Shown: in pieces, positions 12,033 through 25,276 of the stretch
How positions within the stretch are numbered: position 1 is the first letter of the stretch
How the letters are laid out: every line of letters starts with the position of its first letter
Origin: Neocallimastix lanati (nom. inval.)
Taxonomy: Eukaryota > Neocallimastigomycota > Neocallimastigomycetes > Neocallimastigales > Neocallimastigaceae
Assembly: GCA_016946835.1 (NCBI GenBank)
Contig: JACVTC010000041.1
Span: 1,272,501 to 1,300,000 of the forward strand
Direction: 5' to 3'
DNA: 27,500 nucleotides
Translations under genes and position numbers: made by a program
Notes under the pieces: generated by a model
The model's database searches: none
Told to the model about the DNA's origin: nothing
Seen by the model: the letters and a program-made list of their open reading frames with translations, nothing else

Positions 12033-12480
12033 TTTTTTTTTTAAGCATAGAGAATAACTTTATTTAATTTATAACAATAATAAAATAACATGATCATAAT
12101 GAAAAAAATAAAAAACATGAAATAAAATATTATATATTATATAATTATAAAAGTGCGTTAGAAGTAATAATATCTAACTCTTCCCATTCATCGATGATAA
12201 CACTACGTCCATTATTACAAGTAATAATTTCAGTATCAGTGTTATCAATCGAATCTATATTAGATCTTTTACCTAGAGGTGAAAATCCATGACTTATCAT
12301 TGAGATGTCGACGTTCTAAATTTTTTGCACTTGGAGCAATGAGAACAACATTATCAGCAAAGAGTCCACCACAACACTTTTTTCTTCCAATATTAACACC
12401 ATACTTTTCACAGTCATTTAATATATTATTGATGAATAAATTGAATAAGATCGGAGATAATGGACAACCTTGACTAACAC
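12033..12480 (-). pseudogene. Truncated and internally deleted LINE copy (E1)
   Basis: A short poly(A) end (10 T, 12033-12042) is followed by a 3' UTR nearly identical to that at 14389-14500. C-terminal codons ending SNALL-stop (stop 12145-12147) reach the VDIS motif at about 12310. There the sequence jumps, out of frame, to a reverse-transcriptase segment (about 12320-12480) with QGCPLSPILFNLFIN and CCGGLFADN. The catalytic FADD is changed to FADN, removing the second Asp. The deleted interval is about 450 residues in the intact relative. The 5' side abuts the poly-T of the next copy. Confidence 0.8.
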
Positions 12481-14360
12481 TTTTTTTTTTTTTTTTTTTT
12501 TTTTTTAACGGCAGCAAACTTGATTCATCTTTATTAATTAAATATTTGATAAAATACATGTAATAAAATAATAAAAAAAAGATAAAAAAATAAACAAAAA
12601 ATAAAACACAAAATAAAATAAAATAATGGTATAATATATTCTAGTTTCATTTAATTAATATTTGTAAGACTTCACAAGGGCATTATCATACTGAAGTATA
12701 ATAATTAATTTTGACTTCGCAATGTTAATCATAATTTTTAGATACAAAATTATGATCTTCATTGGTTGCGCTAGCCCTGCTGGCCTGTCTTACTGTTTCT
12801 TCAGCATTGACGCTCTTGGTAGTAGTAGTACGATTCGATTTGAACCTATTGAACAAAGACCATTGCTGACCAATAGCAATAGGTATAATCGATTGGAGAA
12901 GTGCCGCAGTAACCACTAAGAACGGGGTATCAGAATAAGCACCTGATTTCATCTGGCACTTAATAGATCCTTCCATTCCCTTGTACTGTTATCAATACTT
13001 CTGCCTCCAAGAAGGAAATTAAACACTTTTTCACACACACTAGAATCAATATACACATTATTTTCAATACTATTACTAACATTACTAAAAATACTATTAC
13101 TAATATTATTATTACTATTATAACTATTACTATTATTACTATTACTATTATCATTATTACTATTAACAATATCATTTGTTAGGTTGTCACGGTAAAAAGC
13201 ATTATATAAAAATAAAATTTTATCATTAACATTACTACGAATATGATTGAAAAATGGACAATCAATTAACCAATGACTTATCCATTGTTTATTACTTTTA
13301 CAGCAGGGACAAAAATTAGGACACATTTGATCTATTATTTTTGCAGCTTTAGCAATTCTAGCATCTAATCTATATCCGCTTCGTGCTCTCAATAGCCGAT
13401 AGAAACCATATGAAAGATTAGGATATTCATAACAAAGTTTTATAAATTTTGATGTTTCTTCGAATTTGTTTTTGTCATAAAATTCAGCTTTAATAGAATT
13501 GATTTTCATATCTCTTTTCCAATAAAAATCCTTGATTTTATTATGGTTATTACCTCTTTTCTCTAGTTTACGTTTAAGAGTTCTACTTTCTTTTGTCCAT
13601 TTATATTTTCTAGATTTTGGAATATTATTAACTAAATAGGAAATAATACAATTTGAAAATTTCCATTTGTCAAAACATTTGACTTGAGACAAAGCACACT
13701 CAGCTGACAATGGAGGAATATTTAAATCTTTTGAAATAGAATATACATTAATAAATGATTTGGCTTTTTGTATACCTGCAATCCATCTTAATCCTTTATT
13801 AATTAATTTCTGAGTATTATTTGTTCTAGCTTTATTTGAACCAAGTAAAGATGCAAAGTAAGAGACTTTACTAAGTACATAAGAGTTAATTATAATCTTC
13901 TTAAATGGAATAGGAATTTTGGAATTTGAAAGAAATTTACTAATGGAAAAGAGAGCTTTAGTAACTTTAGAGTTAAGTAATTTAATAATAGGGTTCAACG
14001 ATAAGCTTTTATCAAATGGTATACCTAAATAGGTATAACATTTAGTTATTGGGATCGGTTGACCAGCAAGATAAAAAGTAGTATCTCTTTTATTTTGAAA
14101 AAGAGGTGTGTCTGGTCGAATCACCATCGTTGCACACTTGTTAATTCCAAAATTCATCATATTAAATTTAGCCCATTTATTTACCTTCTTAAGCATTTTT
14201 TTAACTTAGTTCTTGATGGTGCACATAGAACAATATCATCTGCAAAGAGTCCACCACAACATCTAGATTCGCCTAAAGGAATTCCAAGTTCTGAAAAATC
14301 ATTAAAAATGTCATTAATAAAAAGATTGAAAAGAATTGGTGATAGTGGACAACCTTTTGA
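12481..14360 (-). pseudogene. Decayed LINE copy (E2), main part
   Basis: A 26-T run (12481-12506) is its poly(A) tail. Minus-strand pieces are a C-terminal frame 12976-12725 (VNAEETVRQ, no core domain), the long frame 14196-12949 (reverse-transcriptase thumb region with FGINKCATMVIRP and YLGIPF, then the zinc motif CPNFCPCC...HWLIDCP), and a palm segment 14360-14205 with GCPLSPILFN and an intact CCGGLFADD. Frames shift near 12955 and in an A-run near 14204, and near the QGCP codons two extra A also shift it. The 5' continuation, RT residues before QGC, is at 14836-14896 beyond the inserted copy E3. It is 5'-truncated at about 14896 and cannot be active. Confidence 0.85.
14348..14360. repeat. 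13-bp TSD of LINE copy E3 (left copy)
   Basis: GACAACCTTTTGA recurs at 14823-14835, immediately 5' of copy E3. Removing 14361-14835 restores a continuous reverse-transcriptase segment of E2 at the sequence level, confirming the insertion. Confidence 0.9.
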
Positions 14361-14822
14361 CTTTTTTTTTTTTTTTTTTTTTTTTTTTAGACTTAGAGAA
14401 AACTTTATTTAATTTATAATAATAATAATAAAATTACATGATTTTAAAGAAATAAAAAAATAATAAAATACATGAAATAAAATATTATATATTATAAAAT
14501 TATAAAAGTGCGTTAGAAGCAATAGCCTCTAACTTTTCCCATTCCTCGATAATAACACCACGTCCATTATTGCGAGTAATAATTTCAGTATTAGTGTTAT
14601 CAATCGAATCTGTATCTGGAGGTGAAAATTCATGCCTTATCATTTCGACGTCGACGCTCTTGGCAACGGTAGATTCAACGGAATACCATTTCATCATCAA
14701 ACTAAAAGATCGACAAATTAATGGTATTACGTTTGTTAGAAACTCCGCAATCCCCACAAAATACGGAACAGTTGACGAAGTTGAACTTTGTTTAAAAATA
14801 TTGTCAACTAATTGTCTTTGTA
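14361..14822 (-). mobile_element. 5'-truncated LINE copy (E3) nested in E2
   Basis: Poly(A) tail of 27 (14362-14388, preceded by one extra C), a 3' UTR with an AATAAA signal, and about 107 C-terminal codons (stop at 14500) starting QRQLVDNIF and including FVGIAEFLTNVIP, KSVDVEMIRHE and VIIEEWEKLEA. It closely matches E1 in the 3' UTR, so both belong to one subfamily. The C-terminal frame is open, but endonuclease and reverse transcriptase are absent. Confidence 0.9.
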
Positions 14823-14835
14823 GACAACCTTTTGA

Positions 14836-14896
14836 TGAACACCTCTTTTAATAGGAAATTCATTTGATAACATTGAAGCAAATCGAGCACGTGCTT
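14836..14896 (-). pseudogene. LINE copy E2, 5' remnant
   Basis: Encodes on the minus strand the reverse-transcriptase segment QARARFASMLSNEFPIKRGVHQ, aligned with residues 801-823 of the intact LINE. It is split from the rest of E2 by E3. At 14896/14897 the LINE sequence changes abruptly to the C-terminal region of another decayed element (KNQI codons), marking the truncated 5' end of E2. Confidence 0.75.
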
Positions 14897-14902
14897 GATT
14901 TG

Positions 14903-14914
14903 GTTCTTAAACAT

Positions 14915-14917
<3 letters not shown>
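14903..14917. repeat. 14-15 bp TSD of LINE copy E4 (left copy)
   Basis: GTTCTTAAACATAAT recurs at 20367-20381. The final T may belong to the poly-T tail. Joining 14897-14916 to 20381 onward restores a sequence that aligns without gap to the paralogue at 11485-11530. Confidence 0.9.
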
Positions 14918-14948
<31 letters not shown>

Positions 14949-15298
14949 CAGGGAAGAGAATACACTTCCAAAAACTTTATTAAATTTTATTTTAAAAAAT
15001 ACATGTAGGTGAAAAGTACATTAGAAATTAAAAATAAAAAATTAAAAAATAAAAAATAAAAAATAAAAAAGCTCGAAAATACTATGTATTTCGGCAAGTT
15101 GTACTATGCGGGAATTTTACCCTTCCTATCAAATAAAAAAGAAATAAAATTTAGAAGTAACATCCTTAAAATAGATAGTGTGGTGTCCACTAAACTCTCC
15201 CCGGATTCATCATTTATTGAGCTACTAGGGCGAGAATCACCCTTCGTAGTAATAGATGATAATCCTGTATTTTCATTATGCCTTATCAGTACGACGTC

Positions 15299-15301
<3 letters not shown>
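14917..15301 (-). mobile_element. 5'-truncated LINE copy (E4), 3' part
   Basis: A 29-T run (14917-14945), then the 3' terminus agacagggaag, the 3' UTR and the last C-terminal codons up to the VDVV motif, where the intact element E5 interrupts it. The remaining 115 bp are at 20252-20366. The two parts are continuous in frame at the VDVV codons and encode the end of the ORF only, starting VPKIVGMAEFLTNAIP. Total about 0.5 kb. Confidence 0.9.
15289..15301. repeat. 13-bp TSD of the intact LINE E5 (left copy)
   Basis: GTACGACGTCGAC is repeated exactly at 20239-20251. Flanking bases differ (A before the left copy, G before the right), so 13 bp is the full duplication. The target is the conserved KSVDVV codons of E4. 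Confidence 0.95.
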
Positions 15302-15339
<38 letters not shown>

Positions 15340-15426
15340 CTAGGAATAAACTTTATTTAATAATATTTTTTTAAAAAATACATGAAATTTAAATACATGA
15401 AATTTTTTTATATTAATATTAAAAAA

Positions 15427-18400
15427 CTACGTTATGAGCTTCGAGGACGAAAAGGCCTCTAACTCTTCCCATTCATCGAAGATAACCCCATGTGGATGAA
15501 AATTATCATTCGAATCTGTATCAGAATTTCTTCTTTGCCTTATCGTTACGACGTCGACACTCTTGACAACGGTAGGTCTAACACTATACAAATCGATCAT
15601 GGTGTAAAAATCACCAATCACAATAGGCATAACGTTAGTAAGGAATTCCGCAAGCCCCACAAAAAATGAAATCGGGAAAGAAGACTCGTTCGAAGGTGAT
15701 TGAAAAATATTATTAATAAGTCGCCTTCTTTCCCCCAAGCCGATCTTTAAGATTTCAAATACTGCATTTCCGCCAAGAAGGATACACAGCACGTAAAAAT
15801 TGATATTATCATCAAAATCTTCCTCTTTATCATCAGGAATGTTCAATGATTTCTCATGAACAATTAGAGAAAAATTAATAAAAATTTCATCAACAAAGGG
15901 AATGAAATGTTGCCTAAATTCTTCAAATTTAGGACATAAAAGTATCCAGTGTGTAAAACTAGGTATGCTGTTACTCTCACCACAACAAGGGCAGTATGTT
16001 GGGCAATTTTCTGATACTAGATTACTTTTAACATACGTTTTTACATCAAATTTGAATCCACATTTAATTCGTCCAATCCAAAAAAATCCAAGAGAAAATT
16101 GTGAATATTTAAGTGATAGACGATGAATAAATTTTTTAAAACCAAATTTAAATTTCTTGTATTTTGTAGATCTGATCGCAGGAGTGCTTGAATAATGAAT
16201 ATTTTCCCAGTAAAACTTCCTTATTTCTCCAGGAAGTTTATTACTGTGCTTGTGTACTGCTAAACTCCGTGCTTTTTTCGTCCATGAATAGTGAGAAAGT
16301 GTAGGTATATTTTTGACTAAATGAGAAATAATACAAGAAGAATCTTTCCACTTTTTAAAGCATCGAATCATCGCCTTAGCACAAAAACTAGCTATAGGAG
16401 GTATAGAAAGTTCCTTAGACATATTGTAAATTGAAGTATTGGAGGTTTTATTTTTAAACCCGAAACTCCAATACAAACCTCGATTAAAAGCAGTTTGAGC
16501 TTTTTCAGTATTCTTTTTATTTGAACCAAGTAAGGGAGCATAATAAAGAACTGAACTAAGGACAAAAGAAACTAGTATACGAGTTTTAAAGTAGAAAGGA
16601 ACATTCCTATTGGTTAAAAATCTAAAGAAAGAGTTAACTGTATAATTAATTATACTGTTCATCTTAGCAATAATAGGTTTTAAATCCAACGATTCATTAA
16701 AAGGTATACCAAGATATGTATATTGATTAGTGCTTGGAATATAGTTCATACCAAGTCTAAATGTAGGATTTTCATAATGTCTTGAAGGAATAAAATTCTT
16801 TGGTTTAACAACTAGTGTAGCGCATTTATTGATTCCAAAGGTCATTTCATTTTTAATACCCCAATCATGAGCAATATTCAAAAGGTTTTTGAGTGAAGAT
16901 TTTGTAGGAGCTAATAATACAATATCATCAGCAAATAATCCACCACAACACTTTTTCTTTTCAGTAATCACACCATATCTTTTACATTTATCAAAAATAT
17001 CATTGATAAATATATTGAATAAGATAGGTGAGAGAGGACACCCTTGGCGAACACCACGGTGTATTGGAAATTCTTTTGAAAGTTTACCATTAAAGATTGC
17101 ACGAGCTTTCGAGGTAAGGTATAGATTAGTAATGAATTGAAGGCATTTACCACGAATACCAAGAATATCTAGTTTAGTAAGTATATTGTAAATTGGAACT
17201 GAATCATAAGCTTTTTTAAGGTCAAGAAAGGCAAGAAAGGTAAATTTATCCTTAAATTTTCTTCTTTGACAAATTTCACGAATGGATACAAATAAACTAA
17301 TACATTCTTCTTTATTTCTAAAACCAAACTGTTCTGGTCTAATTATTCCATTAGAAAAAGCATAGTCCGATATTCTTTTAGTGACAATTTTTGATAGAAT
17401 TTTTAAACCTACATTGATGAGTGAAATACCACGATAATTATTACAATCTGAAAGATCCCCTTTTTTAGGAATAGAAACAATAGAAGCAGAGTTCCATTCA
17501 TTAGGAAAGTCACCATCCCAAATTTTATTAAAAAGTAATAACAGACACTTTGCACAATCGGAATAAGTAACCTCTTGATTAGAGTCATCCTGAGAAGAAT
17601 TTCTACTCTCAGAATTAAAAAATGCTTTAAAAAATTCTGTAGGTATACCATCAGGACCAGGTGCTTTGTTATTTTTCATTGAAAGAACAGTTGAATGAAT
17701 TTCTGACATGGAAATAGGTTGATTAATATCCCATGATTCCTGAGGAGTAGAAGAATTATTAAGTATTCTTTTCCAATAATTTTCATTAAGACTGTGACCA
17801 GTTATATCAGAAGCAAGTTCTTCATAGTGTTCTGCAAAACGATTGAGTTGATCTTCTTGGGATACTAGAACATTACCTTCTTTATCTTTAATGTATACAG
17901 GTGATTGGGAAGGAGAGTAAGAAGGTTTAGAAATTTTCTTAAGTCCAGACCAACCACGCTGGGCATCATTTTTTAAGAAACATTCGCCGATGGAATGAAT
18001 CAAATTTTTAAATCTAATATTTCTAATATTTCTTTTAATACTAATGATATAATCAGAGAGAACTCTATATTCTTTTGAGAGATCACAAAATTCTTGAAGA
18101 TTTGACAAATCATTACGAAGTTTAAAATTTTTAATCCTTTTATAAAATAAATGTTTTTCATGTGATAATTTCTTAATATAAGCAGGACAATGGAACGCTG
18201 AACCCTGTAAATTTGTAGGAACTCTTGCTTGAATGTCATCGCCTATTTTATTTGCTGTGTCAAGAAGTTTTTTAACCATTGTATTAGAGTCTAGATTATC
18301 ATTATGTTCAAATTCATCCAGTAAACATGTGAATTTATTATGAGAGAAGATTGCTTCACGTTTATCCCTACAAATTCGATTAGACCACTTAATTTGTTTA

Positions 18401-19512
18401 TCCCGAGGGGGAGTAACAAAACCATCAGGAGATATTTTTTTACAAGAAAGAATAAGTGGTAAATGGTCAGAGATGTCATTAAAAGAGTAGCATACAGAAG
18501 CAATATTCAGATAATTTCTTAATTTATCGTTCACTACTATAAAATCAATACAAGAATTCTTTCCACCATTAGACCAAGTAAATTGATGACCAACCATATC
18601 CATAACAAACCATTGAGGGGAAATTCTAAGAATAAGATCTTTGAGTTGTTGCTTAGTCATGTTGAAATCACCAACAATAGCCGAAGGGTTATTCTGATGG
18701 TTCTTGAGCCAATTAGCAAAATCAGTTTCCGCTTTTTCTCTAGAGTCTTTGTGTTTTTTGCTAGGGATGTAAATGTTCCCTAAAGAACATCTGACACCCC
18801 AAAAAGAGAATATATTTACTGAGAGTATATATCTATATTCAAAATCATCATTAGTGAATTGGCAGGAGGAGTGCACACCTATATAAAGGCCCCTCATACC
18901 AGGGATTTTTTTGTCCGCACGTCTCAGTACTGTTCTATAATGATTAAGGAATGGATATGAGTTAGAAAAGGAGTTAAGGAATGAACTATTACCGACTTCT
19001 TGAAGACAAATACAAATAGGATTAAAGATTGAATTAAAATTGGTAAGTCCGTCACGTTTTTCAGAATTCCAACCATTTATGTTCCAGCTAATACAGAGGT
19101 TGAAATATTTAGTATTCGAGAAAGGGTTAGCATACAGGAGGCTTTCAGAGATGGGGATTGAGGGTTCAGAATAATACCTGGTTCTATTATGATTAACATT
19201 ACTAAATGTGCGTATCCTTGAAGTAATCTTCCATTTAATTCTTTTAACAGGTAAGTGCTTAGTAATCAAATAAATAACCTTCAAATAATCCGTACAATTA
19301 TTATAGTTAACTCTTAGGATGAAGTAGTTTTCCATATTAATATAGTGTTTTTTAACGATTCCATGAACAACTTCATTACAATTTGATATCTTTTTGCTTA
19401 AAAATTCCCATAGTCTACTTTCAGTCCAAGATTCAAGATCATGAATGAAAATTAAAACAAATTTATCATGGTCAGGACCATAAAGTCGCAGACCTCTTCG
19501 TATAGTTGACAT
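15427..19512 (-). CDS. LINE polyprotein: APE endonuclease plus reverse transcriptase
   Basis: 1361 residues, no frameshift or stop. Residues 1-135 are unassigned. An endonuclease/exonuclease/phosphatase domain spans about 138-360 with Asn144 (WNING), Glu172 (LQEV), GDFN 281-284 and SDH 348-350, nicking target DNA. The reverse transcriptase spans about 595-905: NNKAPGPDGIP, IPKKGDLSDCNNYRGISL, FLDLKKAYDS (Asp764), RGVRQGCPLSPILFN, GGLFADDIVL (Asp862, Asp863) and FGINKC, so all three catalytic Asp are present. A zinc-binding motif C-x3-C-x2-C-x10-H-x4-C follows at 1170-1193. The C-terminal tail (FLTNVMPIVIG, KSVDVV, EEWEELEA) is conserved in every copy in the window, though its role is unknown. 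It acts by target-primed reverse transcription on its own mRNA. The ATG at 19512 is the first in frame. Confidence 0.95.
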   Translation of the reverse strand: MSTIRRGLRLYGPDHDKFVLIFIHDLESWTESRLWEFLSKKISNCNEVVHGIVKKHYINMENYFILRVNYNNCTDYLKVIYLITKHLPVKRIKWKITSRIRTFSNVNHNRTRYYSEPSIPISESLLYANPFSNTKYFNLCISWNINGWNSEKRDGLTNFNSIFNPICICLQEVGNSSFLNSFSNSYPFLNHYRTVLRRADKKIPGMRGLYIGVHSSCQFTNDDFEYRYILSVNIFSFWGVRCSLGNIYIPSKKHKDSREKAETDFANWLKNHQNNPSAIVGDFNMTKQQLKDLILRISPQWFVMDMVGHQFTWSNGGKNSCIDFIVVNDKLRNYLNIASVCYSFNDISDHLPLILSCKKISPDGFVTPPRDKQIKWSNRICRDKREAIFSHNKFTCLLDEFEHNDNLDSNTMVKKLLDTANKIGDDIQARVPTNLQGSAFHCPAYIKKLSHEKHLFYKRIKNFKLRNDLSNLQEFCDLSKEYRVLSDYIISIKRNIRNIRFKNLIHSIGECFLKNDAQRGWSGLKKISKPSYSPSQSPVYIKDKEGNVLVSQEDQLNRFAEHYEELASDITGHSLNENYWKRILNNSSTPQESWDINQPISMSEIHSTVLSMKNNKAPGPDGIPTEFFKAFFNSESRNSSQDDSNQEVTYSDCAKCLLLLFNKIWDGDFPNEWNSASIVSIPKKGDLSDCNNYRGISLINVGLKILSKIVTKRISDYAFSNGIIRPEQFGFRNKEECISLFVSIREICQRRKFKDKFTFLAFLDLKKAYDSVPIYNILTKLDILGIRGKCLQFITNLYLTSKARAIFNGKLSKEFPIHRGVRQGCPLSPILFNIFINDIFDKCKRYGVITEKKKCCGGLFADDIVLLAPTKSSLKNLLNIAHDWGIKNEMTFGINKCATLVVKPKNFIPSRHYENPTFRLGMNYIPSTNQYTYLGIPFNESLDLKPIIAKMNSIINYTVNSFFRFLTNRNVPFYFKTRILVSFVLSSVLYYAPLLGSNKKNTEKAQTAFNRGLYWSFGFKNKTSNTSIYNMSKELSIPPIASFCAKAMIRCFKKWKDSSCIISHLVKNIPTLSHYSWTKKARSLAVHKHSNKLPGEIRKFYWENIHYSSTPAIRSTKYKKFKFGFKKFIHRLSLKYSQFSLGFFWIGRIKCGFKFDVKTYVKSNLVSENCPTYCPCCGESNSIPSFTHWILLCPKFEEFRQHFIPFVDEIFINFSLIVHEKSLNIPDDKEEDFDDNINFYVLCILLGGNAVFEILKIGLGERRRLINNIFQSPSNESSFPISFFVGLAEFLTNVMPIVIGDFYTMIDLYSVRPTVVKSVDVVTIRQRRNSDTDSNDNFHPHGVIFDEWEELEAFSSSKLIT

Positions 19513-20238
19513 AATAAAATAAAAAACTTATCTATATTAATAAAAAGTAAGTGTAATAAAAAAATAAAAAATAAAATTAGTAAAAATTAAAAAATTAAAA
19601 AAAAAAATAAAAATTTATTGCTGTTGTCTTCTCTTTCGTGTATATTGTTTGCTAAAACTTGTTTGTTTTTCTTTCTTTTTGTGTTGACTAGTTTTAATTA
19701 ATGATTTTCAATTATAAATTCCTGTTTTATGTAAAAATTTCTGTAAAATAATCATATATAATATAAAATTTAAGTGTTAATGAAATAATAGTTGTGAAAA
19801 ACTATAAAAAGATTCCCATCCGTTAAATAATGTCTCAAACACAAGCTTTGGAGTGAATCAATCTCCTACATTTCCATTTTACAATAGCTACATGAGAGTA
19901 TAAATAATACTATAGAAAAAAACATATACAAAATAATGCTAAAGTAAAAAATACAATAGATTCATTACAATGATAATATGTAGAAACTACATGATATTAT
20001 TAATTGTACAACTCCAATGTTACTACATATCCAGTTTAAGACATTATAGAACGTCAAGTTCACTTTCTACAGTCTTCCAGTATTCCAGATTTCTCTCTTC
20101 GTACTAGAAGCCACTTTAGAAAGGATAACCATTGATTATCATCAGAATCACAGAAAGCTGTAATTAGTACACCTGATATAGGTTATTCCTTTTCCATCAA
20201 CCCTCCATGGACCTGGAAAAACAGTCCACTTCATTGGG
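19513..20238 (-). promoter_or_regulatory. 5' UTR / presumed internal promoter of LINE E5
   Basis: Non-coding 726 bp from the TSD to the start codon. The outer half (about 19990-20238) is less AT-rich, and an A-rich stretch lies near 19550-19615. LINEs must carry an internal promoter to survive retrotransposition, so it is expected here, but no motif is recognisable. Confidence 0.6.
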
Positions 20239-20251
20239 GTACGACGTCGAC

Positions 20252-20366
20252 GCTCTTGGTTAAGTTTGATATTTTGCAATACCTATCAAATAATAGCTCA
20301 AACGAACTACTTATGATAGGTATTGCATTTGTTAAGAATTCCGCCATGCCCACAATTTTTGGAACA
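20252..20366 (-). mobile_element. LINE copy E4, 5' part
   Basis: Encodes VGMAEFLTNAIPIISSSFELL and on to the KSVDVV codons, continuing into the 3' part ending at 15301. The left copy of E5's TSD replaces the junction. Its truncated 5' end abuts the right copy of E4's own TSD (20367-20381). Confidence 0.85.
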
Positions 20367-20830
20367 GTTCTTAAACATAATATTCCATTCCTTTTTATAA
20401 TTTAAATCTATTATATCTGCATCCCTTCCACGATATATAATCGGTACCACGTCACATGTATATTTACACACTCATTATTCAGAAAATTACTTAAAATTAC
20501 CACTAAATTAGAAGTAACGATATTATAATTTTCACTATCACTAATTCTACTATTATTACCAATATTATTTCTATTGTTTATACTATTAGTATTATACACT
20601 TCGTTACTACTATCAGAATCAGAACTTTTTTCTATATTATTCATATCTGTGATAACAGTGTGTACATTACTATTAGATATTGGACAATATTTAGAAATAA
20701 TATAAAATATTTCAAAAAGAATTCCAATATCCTTAATATATTTCATTCGAAATTCACTATCTTCTATATTAATATTCCTATTTTCTATATCACTTTTTTC
20801 TATTATAATTAACAATATTACTTCTATTGT
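20367..20830 (-). pseudogene. Old decayed LINE fragment (E0) hosting E4
   Basis: Aligns with 11490-12010. The minus-strand frame 20815-20411 keeps a region matching the stretch after the zinc motif of the LINE protein (FRMKYIKDIG...FEIF) and a Ser/Asp/Asn-rich spacer. Relative to the paralogue it lacks about 13 bp in the FLLGG codons near 20430, which shifts the frame. It continues at 14916-14897 on the other side of E4. The right boundary is uncertain, since similarity fades into spacer. Confidence 0.65.
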
Positions 20831-20897
20831 TATTATTATGAACTTCTTATTTCATACTTAATTAACAATTATTGTTATTCACTTCTAATAATAACAC

Positions 20898-20983
20898 ATT
20901 ACATAACACTTACTTTAAATAGTTTGTTTTTTATTTGCTTATTACATAACACTTACTTTAAATAGTTTGTTTTTTATTTGCTT
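20898..20983. repeat. Perfect 43-bp tandem duplication
   Basis: 20898-20940 and 20941-20983 are identical, unit beginning attacataacacttacttta. Two copies, no further degenerate units. Probably a recent slippage or repair duplication. Confidence 0.95.
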
Positions 20984-21251
20984 ATTTTCTTTATTTTTTT
21001 ATTTTATTTAGTTTGTTTATTATTTTTTTACATTTATGCATTATTTTTTTCTTCCCTTGGTATTATTTTTTTAATTTTTTCTATTTTATTCATTATTTAA
21101 TTATTTTCCTTTTTCTTTAAATATATCAAATTATTTTGATAGTTCTTATTTGCAAAATTATTTTTGACATTATTTAAATAAAATATAAATATGTAAACAA
21201 AAAAATTTCATTTACATGATTTCAAACTATAATTAATATATATTAATTAAT
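20984..21251. other. Spacer downstream of enolase
   Basis: T-rich on the plus strand. It must hold the enolase 3' UTR and polyadenylation site, but AATAAA-like motifs are too common here to choose one. Confidence 0.5.
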
Positions 21252-25174
<3,923 letters not shown>

Positions 25175-25276
25175 CCTTTAAATATTAAAAGTTAAATGGA
25201 TCAAAAAAAAAAATTGATAATAAAACCTTTAAATATTAAAAGTTAAATGGATCAAAAAAAAAAATTGATAATAAAA
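25175..25276. repeat. Perfect 51-bp tandem duplication
   Basis: 25175-25225 and 25226-25276 are identical, including an 11-A run. An apparent 62-codon Lys/Asn/Ile-rich frame starts inside the second unit and is not supported as a gene. Confidence 0.95.

Larger units (their letters stand above)
15302..20238 (-). mobile_element. Full-length non-LTR retrotransposon (E5)
   Basis: About 4.9 kb between perfect 13-bp TSDs. In element orientation it has a 5' UTR of about 726 bp starting CCCCAATGAAGTGG, one ORF of 1361 codons (19512-15427), a 90-bp 3' UTR with an AATAAA signal, terminal GTCT and a 35-nt poly(A) tail. The intact ORF, perfect TSD and long pure tail indicate a recent insertion. There is no separate ORF1 and no RNase H. 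Endonuclease type (APE) and single-ORF structure exclude R2-like elements. The clade cannot be fixed without a phylogeny. Confidence 0.95.

Noticed and set aside
14361-14910. A LINE copy with internal deletion joining RT to the C terminus
   Set aside because: The matching 13-bp TSD shows that it is a separate truncated copy inserted into the RT gene of another copy.
15084-15338. 84-codon plus-strand frame ending in poly-Phe
   Set aside because: Antisense of LINE copy E4 running into the E5 poly-T tail.
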